Below the pieces are notes generated by a model. It searched no databases. It was not told where the DNA came from and was given only the letters and a program-made list of their open reading frames with translations. This document shows positions 1-8,775 of a stretch of DNA of 64,000 bases, piece after piece. Origin of the DNA: G963674955 sp963674955 (lineage in GTDB: Bacteria; Desulfobacterota; Desulfovibrionia; Desulfovibrionales; Desulfovibrionaceae); assembly GCA_963674955.2 (NCBI GenBank), contig CAXXKR010000001.1:62001-126000 (forward strand), in the 5' to 3' direction. Position numbers and translations under genes: made by a program. Numbering within the stretch: the stretch's first letter is position 1; each line of letters opens with the position of its first letter.

Positions 1-69
1 CTGGCCACGGACAAATTTGACGTGGACAAGGTCAACAGGCAGATACTTGAGGAAATGGGGTTGGAATGA
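1..69 (+). CDS. C-terminal end of an upstream gene, possibly a glycosyltransferase (partial)
   Basis: Frame 1 is open from the window edge to a TGA at 67-69 and encodes 22 residues ending in EEMGLE. The stop overlaps the ATG of the sugar transferase (ATGA at 66-69), so the two are translationally coupled and this is a real upstream gene. The tail (FDVDKVNRQIL) resembles the C-terminus of family 4 glycosyltransferases, which would fit the surface-sugar cluster that follows. The fragment is too short to prove that. Confidence 0.55.
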   Translation: MATDKFDVDKVNRQILEEMGLE

Positions 70-671
70 AACGATTGACCGACATCGTCCTGGCCTCCCT
101 GGCCCTGGTTCTGCTTTCGCCCGTTCTGGCGCTGGTGGCGCTTCTGGTCCGCCTGAACATGGGCCGGGGCGTCTTATTTCGCCAGACCCGGCCAGGGGTT
201 CAAGGCCGCCCCTTTGAAATCATCAAATTCAGGACCATGAAGAACGCTCTGGACAAGGATGGCAATCCGCTGCCGGATTCACAAAGGCTGACGCGGCTCG
301 GCAGATTTCTGCGCTCCGCCTCCCTTGACGAACTGCCCGAACTTGTTAACGTCCTGAGGGGCGACATGAGCCTTGTGGGACCGCGGCCCCTGCTCATGCA
401 GTACATGGAAAGGTACAGCCCCCGGCAGGCCAGACGCCACGAAGTCAGGCCCGGACTTACCGGCTGGGCGCAGGTCAACGGCAGGAACGCCCTGACCTGG
501 GAAGACAGATTTGAGCTGGATGTCTGGTACGTGGACAACCGGAACTTTTTGCTGGATATGAAAATATTGCTCATGACCGTGGCCAAGGTTCTGGGCCGGG
601 AGGGCATCTCCCAGCCGGGCCAAGCCACCATGACGGAATTTCTTGGAAACAAGGACAATAAAGGGAGGTAG
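66..671 (+). CDS. pglC: Bacterial sugar transferase (PglC/WcaJ-type phosphoglycosyl transferase)
   Basis: This membrane-bound enzyme moves a sugar-1-phosphate from a UDP-sugar onto undecaprenyl phosphate, the first committed step of a lipid-linked glycan. The protein has 201 residues, the size of the small monotopic PglC class. A hydrophobic segment at about 8-30 is the reentrant membrane helix. The catalytic Asp-Glu pair is at 88-89 in SLDELPE, followed by the family motif MSLVGPRPLL at 101-110 and RPGLTGWAQVNGR at 128-140. It overlaps the previous gene by 4 nt and is followed by a Usp gene after 2 nt. The downstream PglD, PglE and PglF-like genes suggest the donor is a UDP-di-N-acetylbacillosamine-like sugar, but the sequence does not fix the substrate. 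Confidence 0.88.
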   Translation: MKRLTDIVLASLALVLLSPVLALVALLVRLNMGRGVLFRQTRPGVQGRPFEIIKFRTMKNALDKDGNPLPDSQRLTRLGRFLRSASLDELPELVNVLRGDMSLVGPRPLLMQYMERYSPRQARRHEVRPGLTGWAQVNGRNALTWEDRFELDVWYVDNRNFLLDMKILLMTVAKVLGREGISQPGQATMTEFLGNKDNKGR

Positions 672-673
672 CC

Positions 674-1096
674 ATGCAGCTCAAAAACATACTCATACCC
701 GTGGACGGTTCCGAACATTCCCGAAGAGCCGTGGAATACGGCGCGGACCTGGCGGCCATGACCAAGGCCAAAATCGTATTGCTGCACTGCCGCAAGACGG
801 TGCCCACCTTTCTGGGACAGCCCAACGCCGAGGAAATGCTTGAGCGGCTGAACAGGGATGCCGAGGAATTGCTGGCCCCCTTCAAGAAGCTGCTGGACGA
901 TAGAAAGGCCGACTACATCGACCTCATTGTGGGCGGCAGGCCATCCGAGGTGGTGGTCTATGTGGCCGAGGCGGAAAAATGCGATCTCATCATCATGGGC
1001 ACCAAGGGCAAATCCGAGATCGAGGGCCTTGTCTTGGGCAGCGTGACGCACAGGGCCCTGCATGCGGCCCCCTGCCCGGTGCTGGTGGTCCGCTGA
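674..1096 (+). CDS. Universal stress protein (UspA family)
   Basis: A single-domain Usp protein of 140 residues with the alpha/beta HUP fold. The N-terminal strand ILIPVDGSEHS is the usual start of the domain, and the C-terminal segment MGTKGKSEIEGLVLGSVTH carries the ATP-binding G-x2-G-x9-G-S pattern, so it probably binds ATP. Usp proteins act as cytosolic stress regulators or chaperone-like factors, and the specific target is unknown. The start ATG is 2 nt after the sugar-transferase stop and is preceded by AAAGGGAGG, so it is cotranscribed inside a surface-sugar cluster, an unusual place for a stress protein. Confidence 0.9.
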   Translation: MQLKNILIPVDGSEHSRRAVEYGADLAAMTKAKIVLLHCRKTVPTFLGQPNAEEMLERLNRDAEELLAPFKKLLDDRKADYIDLIVGGRPSEVVVYVAEAEKCDLIIMGTKGKSEIEGLVLGSVTHRALHAAPCPVLVVR

Positions 1097-1180
1097 GCCG
1101 ACAGATGCGGCCGGGATTGAACACTGGCCGATCTTTTGTTAACCCGGAAACCGATTCCATTGAAATATGAAGGAAAATTG

Positions 1181-2347
1181 ATGCCCGTACGCTCAAAAGA
1201 AGACTTTCTCGTTTTCGGCTCCCCGCTCATTGAGCAGGCCGAGATCGACGAGGTGGTGGCCAGCATGAAAAGCGGCTGGCTCGGAACCGGCCCCAAAGTG
1301 GCCCGCTTTGAACGCGACTTCGCCGCCTACAGGGGCGTGAAGCAGGCCGCAGCCCTCTACTCCTGCACCGCAGGCCTGCACCTGAGCCTGCTGGCCGCCG
1401 GCCTCATGCCCGGCGACGAGGTCATAACCACTCCGCTCACCTTTTGCGCCTCGGTGAACGCCATCATCCACGCCGGGGCCACGCCGGTGCTGGCCGATGT
1501 CGATCCTTCAAGCATGAACATCGACCCGGAAAAAATTCGGGAAAAGATAACGCCCAGGACAAAGGCCATCCTGCCGGTGCACTTCGCGGGGCGGTCCTGC
1601 GACATGGACGGATTGTGCTCCCTGGCCGACGAACACGGCCTGAAGATGATAGAAGACTGCGCCCACGCCATTGAAACGACCTACAAGGGCAAACCCGTGG
1701 GAACCTTCGGCGACTTCGGCTGCTTCAGCTTCTACGTGACCAAGAACGTGGTCACGGGCGAGGGGGGCATGGTTCTGGCCAGGAACGAAAAAGACCTTGG
1801 CCGCATCAAGACCCTTGGGCTGCACGGCATGTCGGTGGACGCCTGGAAGCGTTTCGGGGACGAGGGCTACAAGCATTACATGGTGGTGGAGGCCGGGTTC
1901 AAATACAACATGATGGATCTGCAGGCGGCCATAGGCATCCACCAGCTTGAGCGGGTGGAGAAGTATCGGAAACGGCGCAAGGAGGTCTGGGCCAAATACG
2001 ACAAGGCCCTGGCCAAACTGCCCCTGACCCTGCCCGCGCCCGAGGAGCCTGACACGGTGCATGCGCGCCACCTCTATACGATACTCGTGGATGAAGCCGT
2101 GACGGGAATCGAAAGGGACAAGTTCCTGCAAAACATCACGGCCCAGAACATCGGCGTGGGCGTGCACTATCTGAGCGTGCCCGAACATCCCTACTACAAG
2201 GAACGCTTCGGCTGGAAACCCGAGGACTATCCCAACGCCACGCACATCGGGCGGACCACCGTGAGCCTGCCCCTTTCCGCGAAACTTTCGGACAAGGACG
2301 TGGACGACGTGGTCCAGGCCGTGAACATCGCCCTGGAGAGCAAATGA
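1181..2347 (+). CDS. DegT/DnrJ/EryC1/StrS aminotransferase (ArnB-like UDP-sugar aminotransferase)
   Basis: A PLP enzyme of the sugar aminotransferase family, 388 residues, which would transfer an amino group to a UDP-keto-sugar. The PLP-binding lysine is K188 in FYVTKNVVTGEGG, and the EDCAH segment at 158-162 holds the PLP-contacting Asp. The segment around GLHGMSVDAWKR and AGFKYNMMDLQAAIG resembles ArnB. I start at the ATG at 1181 because AAGGA lies 7 nt upstream; an in-frame TTG at 1136 has no such support. The gene overlaps the acyltransferase that follows by 4 nt (ATGA). It is one of two DegT genes in the cluster, so it may serve a second amino-sugar step; the exact keto-sugar is not determinable here. 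Confidence 0.88.
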   Translation: MPVRSKEDFLVFGSPLIEQAEIDEVVASMKSGWLGTGPKVARFERDFAAYRGVKQAAALYSCTAGLHLSLLAAGLMPGDEVITTPLTFCASVNAIIHAGATPVLADVDPSSMNIDPEKIREKITPRTKAILPVHFAGRSCDMDGLCSLADEHGLKMIEDCAHAIETTYKGKPVGTFGDFGCFSFYVTKNVVTGEGGMVLARNEKDLGRIKTLGLHGMSVDAWKRFGDEGYKHYMVVEAGFKYNMMDLQAAIGIHQLERVEKYRKRRKEVWAKYDKALAKLPLTLPAPEEPDTVHARHLYTILVDEAVTGIERDKFLQNITAQNIGVGVHYLSVPEHPYYKERFGWKPEDYPNATHIGRTTVSLPLSAKLSDKDVDDVVQAVNIALESK

Positions 2348-2979
2348 GAGTCCTCATCCTCGGAGCCGGAGGCCACGGCCAGGTGGCGGCGGACATCCTG
2401 CTCAGGATGAGGGAGGCCGGACAGGAAATCCTGCCCATCGGCTTTCTGGACGACGACAAGAGCCTGCACGGCAAGAGCTTTTTGGGGCTGAAGGTCATGG
2501 GAGGAATTTCCCGCGCAGCGGACTTTCAACACGGAGCATTGTTCCCGGCCATCGGCGACAACAAACAGCGCTCCCGCATTTTCGCCGAGCTTTCGGCCAG
2601 GGGCGAAACCTTTGTCTCGGCCATACACCCCAGGGCAGTGCTGGCCGCAGACGTTGAACCGGAACCGGGCTGCCTGATCTGCGCCGGATGCGTGGTCAAC
2701 ACCGGAAGCCTGATCATGGCAAACTCCATCCTGAACACCGGCTGCACCGTGGATCACCACAACAGGATCGGACCCCACGCGCACGTAGCGCCGGGCGTGA
2801 ACCTGGGAGGGGAGGTGACCGTCGGCCAGGGCGCGTTCATGGGCATAGGCTCCTGCGCCGTGCCGAGGGTCCGGATCGGGGCTTGGTCGATTGTGGGAGC
2901 GGGGGCCGCCGTAATCTCGGACGTGCCGGGCAACGAAACCTGGACAGGCGTCCCGGCCAGAAGGAAACAGGGCGGCTGA
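2344..2979 (+). CDS. pglD: Sugar O/N-acyltransferase of the NeuD/PglD family
   Basis: The protein has 211 residues. Its N-terminal Rossmann-like part begins RVLILGAGGHGQVAADIL and binds the UDP-sugar. The C-terminal part is a left-handed beta-helix built from hexapeptide repeats (for example residues around VVNTGSLIMANSILNTG and PGVNLGGEVTVGQGAFMG) that binds acetyl-CoA. His residues in VDHHNRIG are the expected catalytic base region. In the bacillosamine pathway PglD acetylates the 4-amino group of the UDP-sugar. It overlaps the aminotransferase upstream by 4 nt and precedes a second DegT gene by 20 nt, consistent with one pathway. NeuD-type O-acetylation of sialic acid is the alternative, but no sialic acid synthase genes are visible. 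Confidence 0.85.
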   Translation: MRVLILGAGGHGQVAADILLRMREAGQEILPIGFLDDDKSLHGKSFLGLKVMGGISRAADFQHGALFPAIGDNKQRSRIFAELSARGETFVSAIHPRAVLAADVEPEPGCLICAGCVVNTGSLIMANSILNTGCTVDHHNRIGPHAHVAPGVNLGGEVTVGQGAFMGIGSCAVPRVRIGAWSIVGAGAAVISDVPGNETWTGVPARRKQGG

Positions 2980-2999
2980 TCCGCCCCGGAGACGACTTT

Positions 3000-4132
<1,133 letters not shown>

Positions 4133-4136
<4 letters not shown>

Positions 4137-5998
4137 GATACATGCTCAACAACCTGACCAACGTAAAATTTTACGTAATGGTTCTCTCGGACCTGGCCAT
4201 TTTCGGCGCGTCCCTCTGGCTGGCCTACAGGGTCCGGTTCGACTTTTATCCGCCCAATTTCTTCGCCGACCAATGCCTGGAATTCATGAAGTACGCCCTG
4301 CCCCTGAAGGCGGCGGCCTTTTTCGTCTTCGGCCAGTACAAGGGCATGTGGCGCTACACCGCACTGAGCGATTTCGGACGCCTCCTGGCCGTGACCGTTC
4401 TGCAATCCGCCCTGTTCATGGCCCTGGTCTACTTCCGCTTCGGGTTCACGGGAATCCCGCGCAGCATCTTTCTCCTCGACTGGGTGCTCACACTGACCCT
4501 GGCCAGCGGACTGCGCTTGAGCATCCGCTCGGCATATTCGCTCCTGGATTCCGGCAAGGCCGCTGCCAGACGCTCCAAGCCTCATCGCAGAGTGCTTGTG
4601 GTGGGCGCGGGCCGGGCCGGTGAACAGATCGCCAGGGAAATCAGTTCCAATCCGGGACTGAACTACAAACTGGTCGGGCTGCTGGACGACGCGCATTCCA
4701 AGCTTGGCCGCTCCCTGCACGGGCACACGGTGCTGGGAACCGTGGACGATTTGCGGGCCGTCGCTTCAAGGAAAAGGGCCGAGGAAATCTTCATCGCCAT
4801 CTCGGAGGCCTCGGGCCGGGAGATGCGGCGCATAGTGGAGGCCTGCAAGGCCTCGGGCCTGCCCTACAAGACCCTGCCGCCCATGGGTGAAATCCTCAAT
4901 GGCCGGGTGGACATCAAATCCCTGCGCGATGTGAACTACCTGGACCTTCTGGGCCGCACACAGGTCAACCTGGACACCCAGGGCATCAGCGGCTACCTGC
5001 GCGGCAAGACAGTGCTGGTCACTGGTTGCGGCGGCTCCATCGGCTCCGAACTTTGCCGCCAGATCATCCGGTTCCAGCCGAAGACCCTGGTCCTGCTGGA
5101 CCTAAGCGAATACGCCCTGCATCAGCTGGAAATGGAACTGAAACACGAACTTGGTTTCAACGATTACGTCACCGTGCTGGGCAGCATCACGGACAAGGCC
5201 CAGCTGGACCGGACTTTTGACCTTCACAACCCGCAAGTCGTCTTTCACGCCGCAGCCTACAAGCATGTGCCCATGATGGAACGCAATCCCTGGCGGGCCG
5301 TGGAAAACAACGTAACAGGCACAATAAACGTCATGCAGTCGGCCCACGAGCATGGCGCCGGACGCTTCGTGCTGGTCTCCACGGACAAGGCCGTGCGGCC
5401 CACCAACGTCATGGGCGCGAGCAAGCGGGTGACCGAACTGGCCATGAACTTCTTCACGGGCAGCGCCACATCCTTCATTGCCGTGCGCTTCGGCAACGTC
5501 ATCGGCTCCTCCGGCTCGGTCATGCCCCTGTTCAGGCGGCAGATCGAACGCGGCGGCCCTGTAACCGTGACCGATCCGGAGGTCACGCGTTATTTCATGA
5601 GCATACCCGAAGCGGCCCAGCTCATCCTGCAAGCCGGGGCCATGGGGCGTGGCGGCGAAATCTTCGTCCTGGAAATGGGCGTGCCCGTGAAGATCGCGGA
5701 CATGGCCAGGGACATGATCCGTTTGTCGGGCAAGGAGCCGGACAAGGACGTTAAAATTGTTTTCACCGGCCTGAGGGAAGGCGAAAAGCTCTACGAGGAG
5801 CTGATAACCGAAGGCGAAGACGTGGTGCGCACCGAGCACGAAAAAATAATGGTTCTAAAATCAACGGACACGGTAGACTCCAAGGCCCTTGAACAGGACA
5901 TCTCGCGGCTTGTCCGGGCAGCCCGGACCTTTGATTCCGGGGAAATTCGGGCGGCTCTGAAAAATTTGGTTCCCGAATTCAAGCCCGCTTCCAACTGA
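4133..5998 (+). CDS. pglF: Membrane-bound UDP-sugar 4,6-dehydratase (PglF/CapD/FlaA1 family)
   Basis: A 621-residue, full-length member of the nucleoside-diphosphate sugar dehydratase family. About four hydrophobic segments lie in the first 125 residues. A CoA-binding-like Rossmann domain follows (VLVVGAGRAGEQIA near 150), then the catalytic SDR domain with TGCGGSIGSELCR at about 293-305. In this family the usual Tyr of the YxxxK motif is replaced by Met: the motif here is VMGASKR near 425, preceded by VSTDKAVRPTN. It would convert UDP-GlcNAc to the 4-keto-6-deoxy sugar used by the aminotransferases in the same operon. The start at 4133 overlaps the previous stop; an in-frame start at 4031 would run far into pglE. 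Confidence 0.9.
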
Positions 5999-6079
5999 TC
6001 TCCAGACAGACCTGCGCCCTTCTATCCCAACCGGCTTGTAATTTTTTGATATATTGCAGAATAATGAACGAATTTACTT

Positions 6080-6105
6080 GATTAAAAATATTGAGTCGTT
6101 TAATC
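6080..6105. repeat. AT-rich inverted repeat in the pglF-HIT spacer
   Basis: The 169-bp spacer 5999-6167 is much more AT-rich than its surroundings. It contains GATTAAA at 6080-6086 and its complement TTTAATC at 6099-6105, separated by 12 nt. It may be an operator or part of a promoter for the HIT gene. A single DnaA-box-like 9-mer (TGTGGATAG) at about 6150-6158 is probably chance. No terminator or RNA gene is recognisable. Confidence 0.3.
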
Positions 6106-6167
6106 TCAAAATAAGTTTCCAGTTTTGTCGTTTTGTAAAAATCATGGTTTGTGGATAGTTTAAGCAA

Positions 6168-6605
6168 ATGACAACCGCTCATAGTCCAAAAAACGGCGAC
6201 TGCATCTTCTGCAAAATAATCAGCGGAGAGATTCCATGCGCCAAGCTTTATGAAACCGACGAGTACCTGTCCTTTCTGGACATTTCGCCGGTGAACAAGG
6301 GCCACGCCCTGGTGTTGCCCAAAGGGCACTTCACCACCCTGTGGGACATGCCCGGCGAGCTTGGCAACGGACTTCTTGCCGCTGCACAGAAGGTCGGACA
6401 AGCGATCCTCAAGGCTACCGGCGCCGACGGCCTCAACTTGTGGATGAACAACCACGAGGCCGCCGGGCAATTAGTACCCCACGCCCACTTTCATCTTATT
6501 CCACGCTTTGCTGGCGACGGGCTGGAGCTTTGGGATCAATCGGCTTATGCGGACCAGGACGAAATGAGCAAAATCGCGGACATGATTCGCCGCAGGATCG
6601 ATTAA
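6168..6605 (+). CDS. HIT-family nucleotide hydrolase/transferase
   Basis: A 145-residue histidine-triad protein. The active-site motif HAHFHLIPR (H-x-H-x-H) is at about 110-118, preceded by the conserved NNHEAAGQLVP segment, and the N-terminus has CIFCKIISGEIPC, typical of the Hint/PKCI branch. Such enzymes hydrolyse adenosine phosphoramidates and related nucleotides in the cytosol; the physiological substrate is usually unknown. It starts with ATG at 6168 without a strong Shine-Dalgarno site. An HU-family gene follows after 10 nt behind GGAGG, so the two are probably one transcript. Confidence 0.92.
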   Translation: MTTAHSPKNGDCIFCKIISGEIPCAKLYETDEYLSFLDISPVNKGHALVLPKGHFTTLWDMPGELGNGLLAAAQKVGQAILKATGADGLNLWMNNHEAAGQLVPHAHFHLIPRFAGDGLELWDQSAYADQDEMSKIADMIRRRID

Positions 6606-6615
6606 GGAGGCAAAG

Positions 6616-6900
6616 ATGAGCACCCTGACCAAGGCAGGAATCGTCGACTACATTTACGAAAAAACAGACAAGAACCGGGCTGAAATCAAGGAACTGGTGG
6701 AAACCATTCTCGATATCATGAAAAAGGCCGTGAAAAAAGATCACGCCCTCCTGGTCAGCGGCTTCGGCAAGTTCGAGGCCTACGACAAGAAAGCCCGCAA
6801 GGGTCGCAACCCCCAAACCAGTGCGACCATAACCCTGCCTCCGAGAAAGGTGGTGGTCTTCAGGCTTTCCCGCAAGTTCAGGGCCGAACTCAATCCCTGA
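6616..6900 (+). CDS. HU/IHF-family DNA-binding protein
   Basis: A 94-residue nucleoid protein with the full HU/IHF fold. The helices at 1-40 form the dimer body, GFGKFEAYDKKARKGRNPQTSA at about 48-68 carries the conserved beta-arm and the GRNP tip whose Pro intercalates into DNA, and the C-terminal helix ends FRAELNP. The sequence is closer to IHF-alpha than to HU by its length and TLTKAGIVDYIYE start, but no partner subunit is seen here, so I leave the symbol open. It is preceded by AAGGAGG and probably cotranscribed with the HIT gene. Its 3' end overlaps the convergent SPOR gene by 11 nt. Confidence 0.9.
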   Translation: MSTLTKAGIVDYIYEKTDKNRAEIKELVETILDIMKKAVKKDHALLVSGFGKFEAYDKKARKGRNPQTSATITLPPRKVVVFRLSRKFRAELNP

Positions 6901-7357
6901 TCACAAAGCTTTCAGGATAGGTATTTCTCAACCTGCCCAGCTCAATATCGGCGGTGCGCCTTTCCTCAAAGGCGCCCGCCTGCACCTTGTAAAGCTCCCT
7001 ACCGTTTACAAGAACCTTCATGACTCGCGACCCTGAGTATTCCCGCCCCAGCAGCAGGGCCAGGGTGTCCATTGCCGCGACTTCGTCGGTAAAGGCCCCT
7101 ACCTGGACATAATAGGCCGACTCCGGGCTTTTATATTCTGCAGTTGAGGAATCCTGGTCAACGACAAGATCCGACTCCGACCATCCCGGCTGGCCGTCGG
7201 CGGCCTGAGGTTGCTCGACCATCCTTGCCGGAGCCTCACTTTTGTGAGCTGCCGCGCTTCCCGTTGCCGGAGGGGTGGAGTGGATGTTCTGCTTGCAGCC
7301 TGCAAGCAGGATCAAAACCGAAACGATGCAAACGGCCAGGGCTGTTCCCTTGTTCAT
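6890..7357 (-). CDS. SPOR-domain lipoprotein
   Basis: A 155-residue secreted protein. The start MNKGTALAV followed by a hydrophobic run and the lipobox LLAGC predicts a signal peptidase II signal with the lipidated Cys at about 20. After a low-complexity linker, a C-terminal SPOR domain begins at about 80 (YYVQVGAFTDEVAAMDTL) and ends at the stop; SPOR domains bind denuded septal peptidoglycan. I chose the ATG at 7357 because AGGAG lies 6 nt before it; an ATG 30 nt upstream lacks this. The gene is convergent with the HU-like gene and lies downstream of the LysM lipoprotein behind a terminator. A role in the envelope or at division is an inference from SPOR. Confidence 0.85.
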   Translation of the reverse strand: MNKGTALAVCIVSVLILLAGCKQNIHSTPPATGSAAAHKSEAPARMVEQPQAADGQPGWSESDLVVDQDSSTAEYKSPESAYYVQVGAFTDEVAAMDTLALLLGREYSGSRVMKVLVNGRELYKVQAGAFEERRTADIELGRLRNTYPESFVIRD

Positions 7358-7422
7358 GGCGACTCCTTTGCTTCTTCTGGACAGCAAGTCTAGTTAAACA
7401 GCGGCCAGGGTGCAAGCGGACC

Positions 7423-7454
7423 AAAAAAAAGCGCCCCGCTTTTACACGGGGCGC
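7423..7454 (-). terminator. Rho-independent terminator after the LysM lipoprotein gene
   Basis: A perfect 8-bp GC stem (GCGCCCCG at 7431-7438, CGGGGCGC at 7447-7454) has an 8-nt loop. Read on the minus strand it is followed by eight U (A run at 7423-7430). It ends the LysM gene transcript just upstream of the SPOR gene. Confidence 0.92.
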
Positions 7455-7477
7455 AAATTGCTCAACAAAACTCGGTT

Positions 7478-7927
7478 CTAGAAGCCGTAGCCGAGTTGGC
7501 TGCGGATGGAGGCGGGAACAACGGCGTCCGGGCCGGGGTCCATGTTCTTGCTTCCGGATCCAGCTTCCTTGCGGCTGTCCTGGGCCTCGCCCAGAGTGAA
7601 GTCCCTGGGAATGGAAAAGGTCTGTTCGGGATAGATCAGATCGGGATTCTTGATCTGGTCGCGGTTGGCCTTGTAGATAAGGGGCCACATGAAAGGATCG
7701 TTGTAAATCTGCTTGTATTCGGAAATCCACCAAAGGCACTCGCCCTTGACCACGGTGTGGGAGGTGGGCAGCTTGGCGTATTCCTGCTCATAAATCTCCA
7801 TGGGAGTCAGGACTTTTTCCGCTTTTTCCTCAACTACAACGACTTCGGGCTCGGTCTTGCCTTTTTTTGCGCAACCCCAAGCAAACAAGAGACTCAGCAT
7901 GATCGCGAAAAAAATAATGTTTTTCAT
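7478..7927 (-). CDS. LysM-domain lipoprotein
   Basis: A 149-residue protein with a lipoprotein signal (MKNIIFFAIMLSLLFAWGC, lipidated Cys at 19), a charged linker, and a LysM-like domain at about 55-110. The domain reads HTVVKGECLWWISEYKQIYNDP...WPLIYKANRDQIKNPDLIYPEQ, the pattern of peptidoglycan-binding LysM modules of the YgaU type. It probably tethers the outer membrane to the cell wall. A strong GAAGGAGGAAGG precedes the start, and a TATAAT (minus strand, 7959-7964) lies about 32 nt upstream of the ATG. The gene is single, with its own terminator at 7423-7454. Confidence 0.87.
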   Translation of the reverse strand: MKNIIFFAIMLSLLFAWGCAKKGKTEPEVVVVEEKAEKVLTPMEIYEQEYAKLPTSHTVVKGECLWWISEYKQIYNDPFMWPLIYKANRDQIKNPDLIYPEQTFSIPRDFTLGEAQDSRKEAGSGSKNMDPGPDAVVPASIRSQLGYGF

Positions 7928-8002
7928 AAGTCCTTCCTCCTTCGATGGAACCGACTATATTATAATGACCAACGGTGTCTTAATTGATCGGCCGACACGG
8001 AG

Positions 8003-8773
8003 TCAACCTTTAACTCTCATAAGCCAATTATCAATAATTTTCTTTTCTTGCAAGACCATTGTGTTTTGGGGATTAATTTTCTGGGCCTTGTCCATCGCCG
8101 CCTCCGCCTCCTCGACCCATCCACCCATTCTCAAGCTCTGACTGGCAAGAACATACATTATTTCAGGGTGTTGACCGTATATGGCGGCGACAAGTCCCTC
8201 ATATTCCGGTCCGAAGACCTCGCGGACAAGGTCGTTTTGGTAAACAATGAGCCGGGCCAGCAGTGAATTATTTTTGTGCCGGGAAAGATAAATGGGCAGC
8301 AGCTGCCTGCATTTCGACATGATGAACCGGATGCGGTCGATCTCCCTTTGAATGCTTTCCTCGGTCTGGCGCAGCACCAGAAAAAGCTGCCCGGATATGT
8401 CCCTGTGTTCCTGGGGCAGGCTGGAATCCTGCAGTTCGCGGAACCAAGGCGCATAGTTGCGCCTTTGATATGCGTCTTCCTTGAGCTTGACCGCCTCATG
8501 AAAAATGTAGCCCATGCCCCAGTCCAGAAACCGGCCTTCCAGCGGCGCTTCCGGGTCGTTTCTGAAAACGTGGTGGGCGGAATCCTTGAGCCTCCACAAG
8601 AGCCCCTTGCTTGACTCCACTCCGATCAGATCCCGCAACGTGGCGAAGCTGATCTTGTCCTTGTCGTTGTATAGCTGGAACTGCTCCTCCAATATCCTGG
8701 AGGCCAAACAAAAATTCCTGAAAACGTCGCGAACAAACTCCGGCAGCTTACCCCTTATCCAGGTCTTGGACAT
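8003..8773 (-). CDS. Conserved protein of unknown function, linked to the Lon-like protease
   Basis: A 256-residue soluble protein with no signal peptide or membrane segment and no motif that I recognise. It is mostly helical and charged, starts MSKTWIRGKLPEFVRDVF, and its last 60 residues (AAIYGQHPEIMYVLASQSLRMGGWVEEAEAAMDKAQKINPQN) look like TPR-type helix pairs. The start is only 2 nt after the stop of the Lon-like protease gene, so the two are translationally linked. An adaptor, substrate or regulator of the protease is an inference from this arrangement alone. It is likely specific to the Desulfovibrio group. Confidence 0.8.
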   Translation of the reverse strand: MSKTWIRGKLPEFVRDVFRNFCLASRILEEQFQLYNDKDKISFATLRDLIGVESSKGLLWRLKDSAHHVFRNDPEAPLEGRFLDWGMGYIFHEAVKLKEDAYQRRNYAPWFRELQDSSLPQEHRDISGQLFLVLRQTEESIQREIDRIRFIMSKCRQLLPIYLSRHKNNSLLARLIVYQNDLVREVFGPEYEGLVAAIYGQHPEIMYVLASQSLRMGGWVEEAEAAMDKAQKINPQNTMVLQEKKIIDNWLMRVKG

Positions 8774-8775
8774 TC

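Noticed and set aside
6150..6158. DnaA-box-like TGTGGATAG before the HIT gene
   Set aside because: Single imperfect match far from the dnaA locus.
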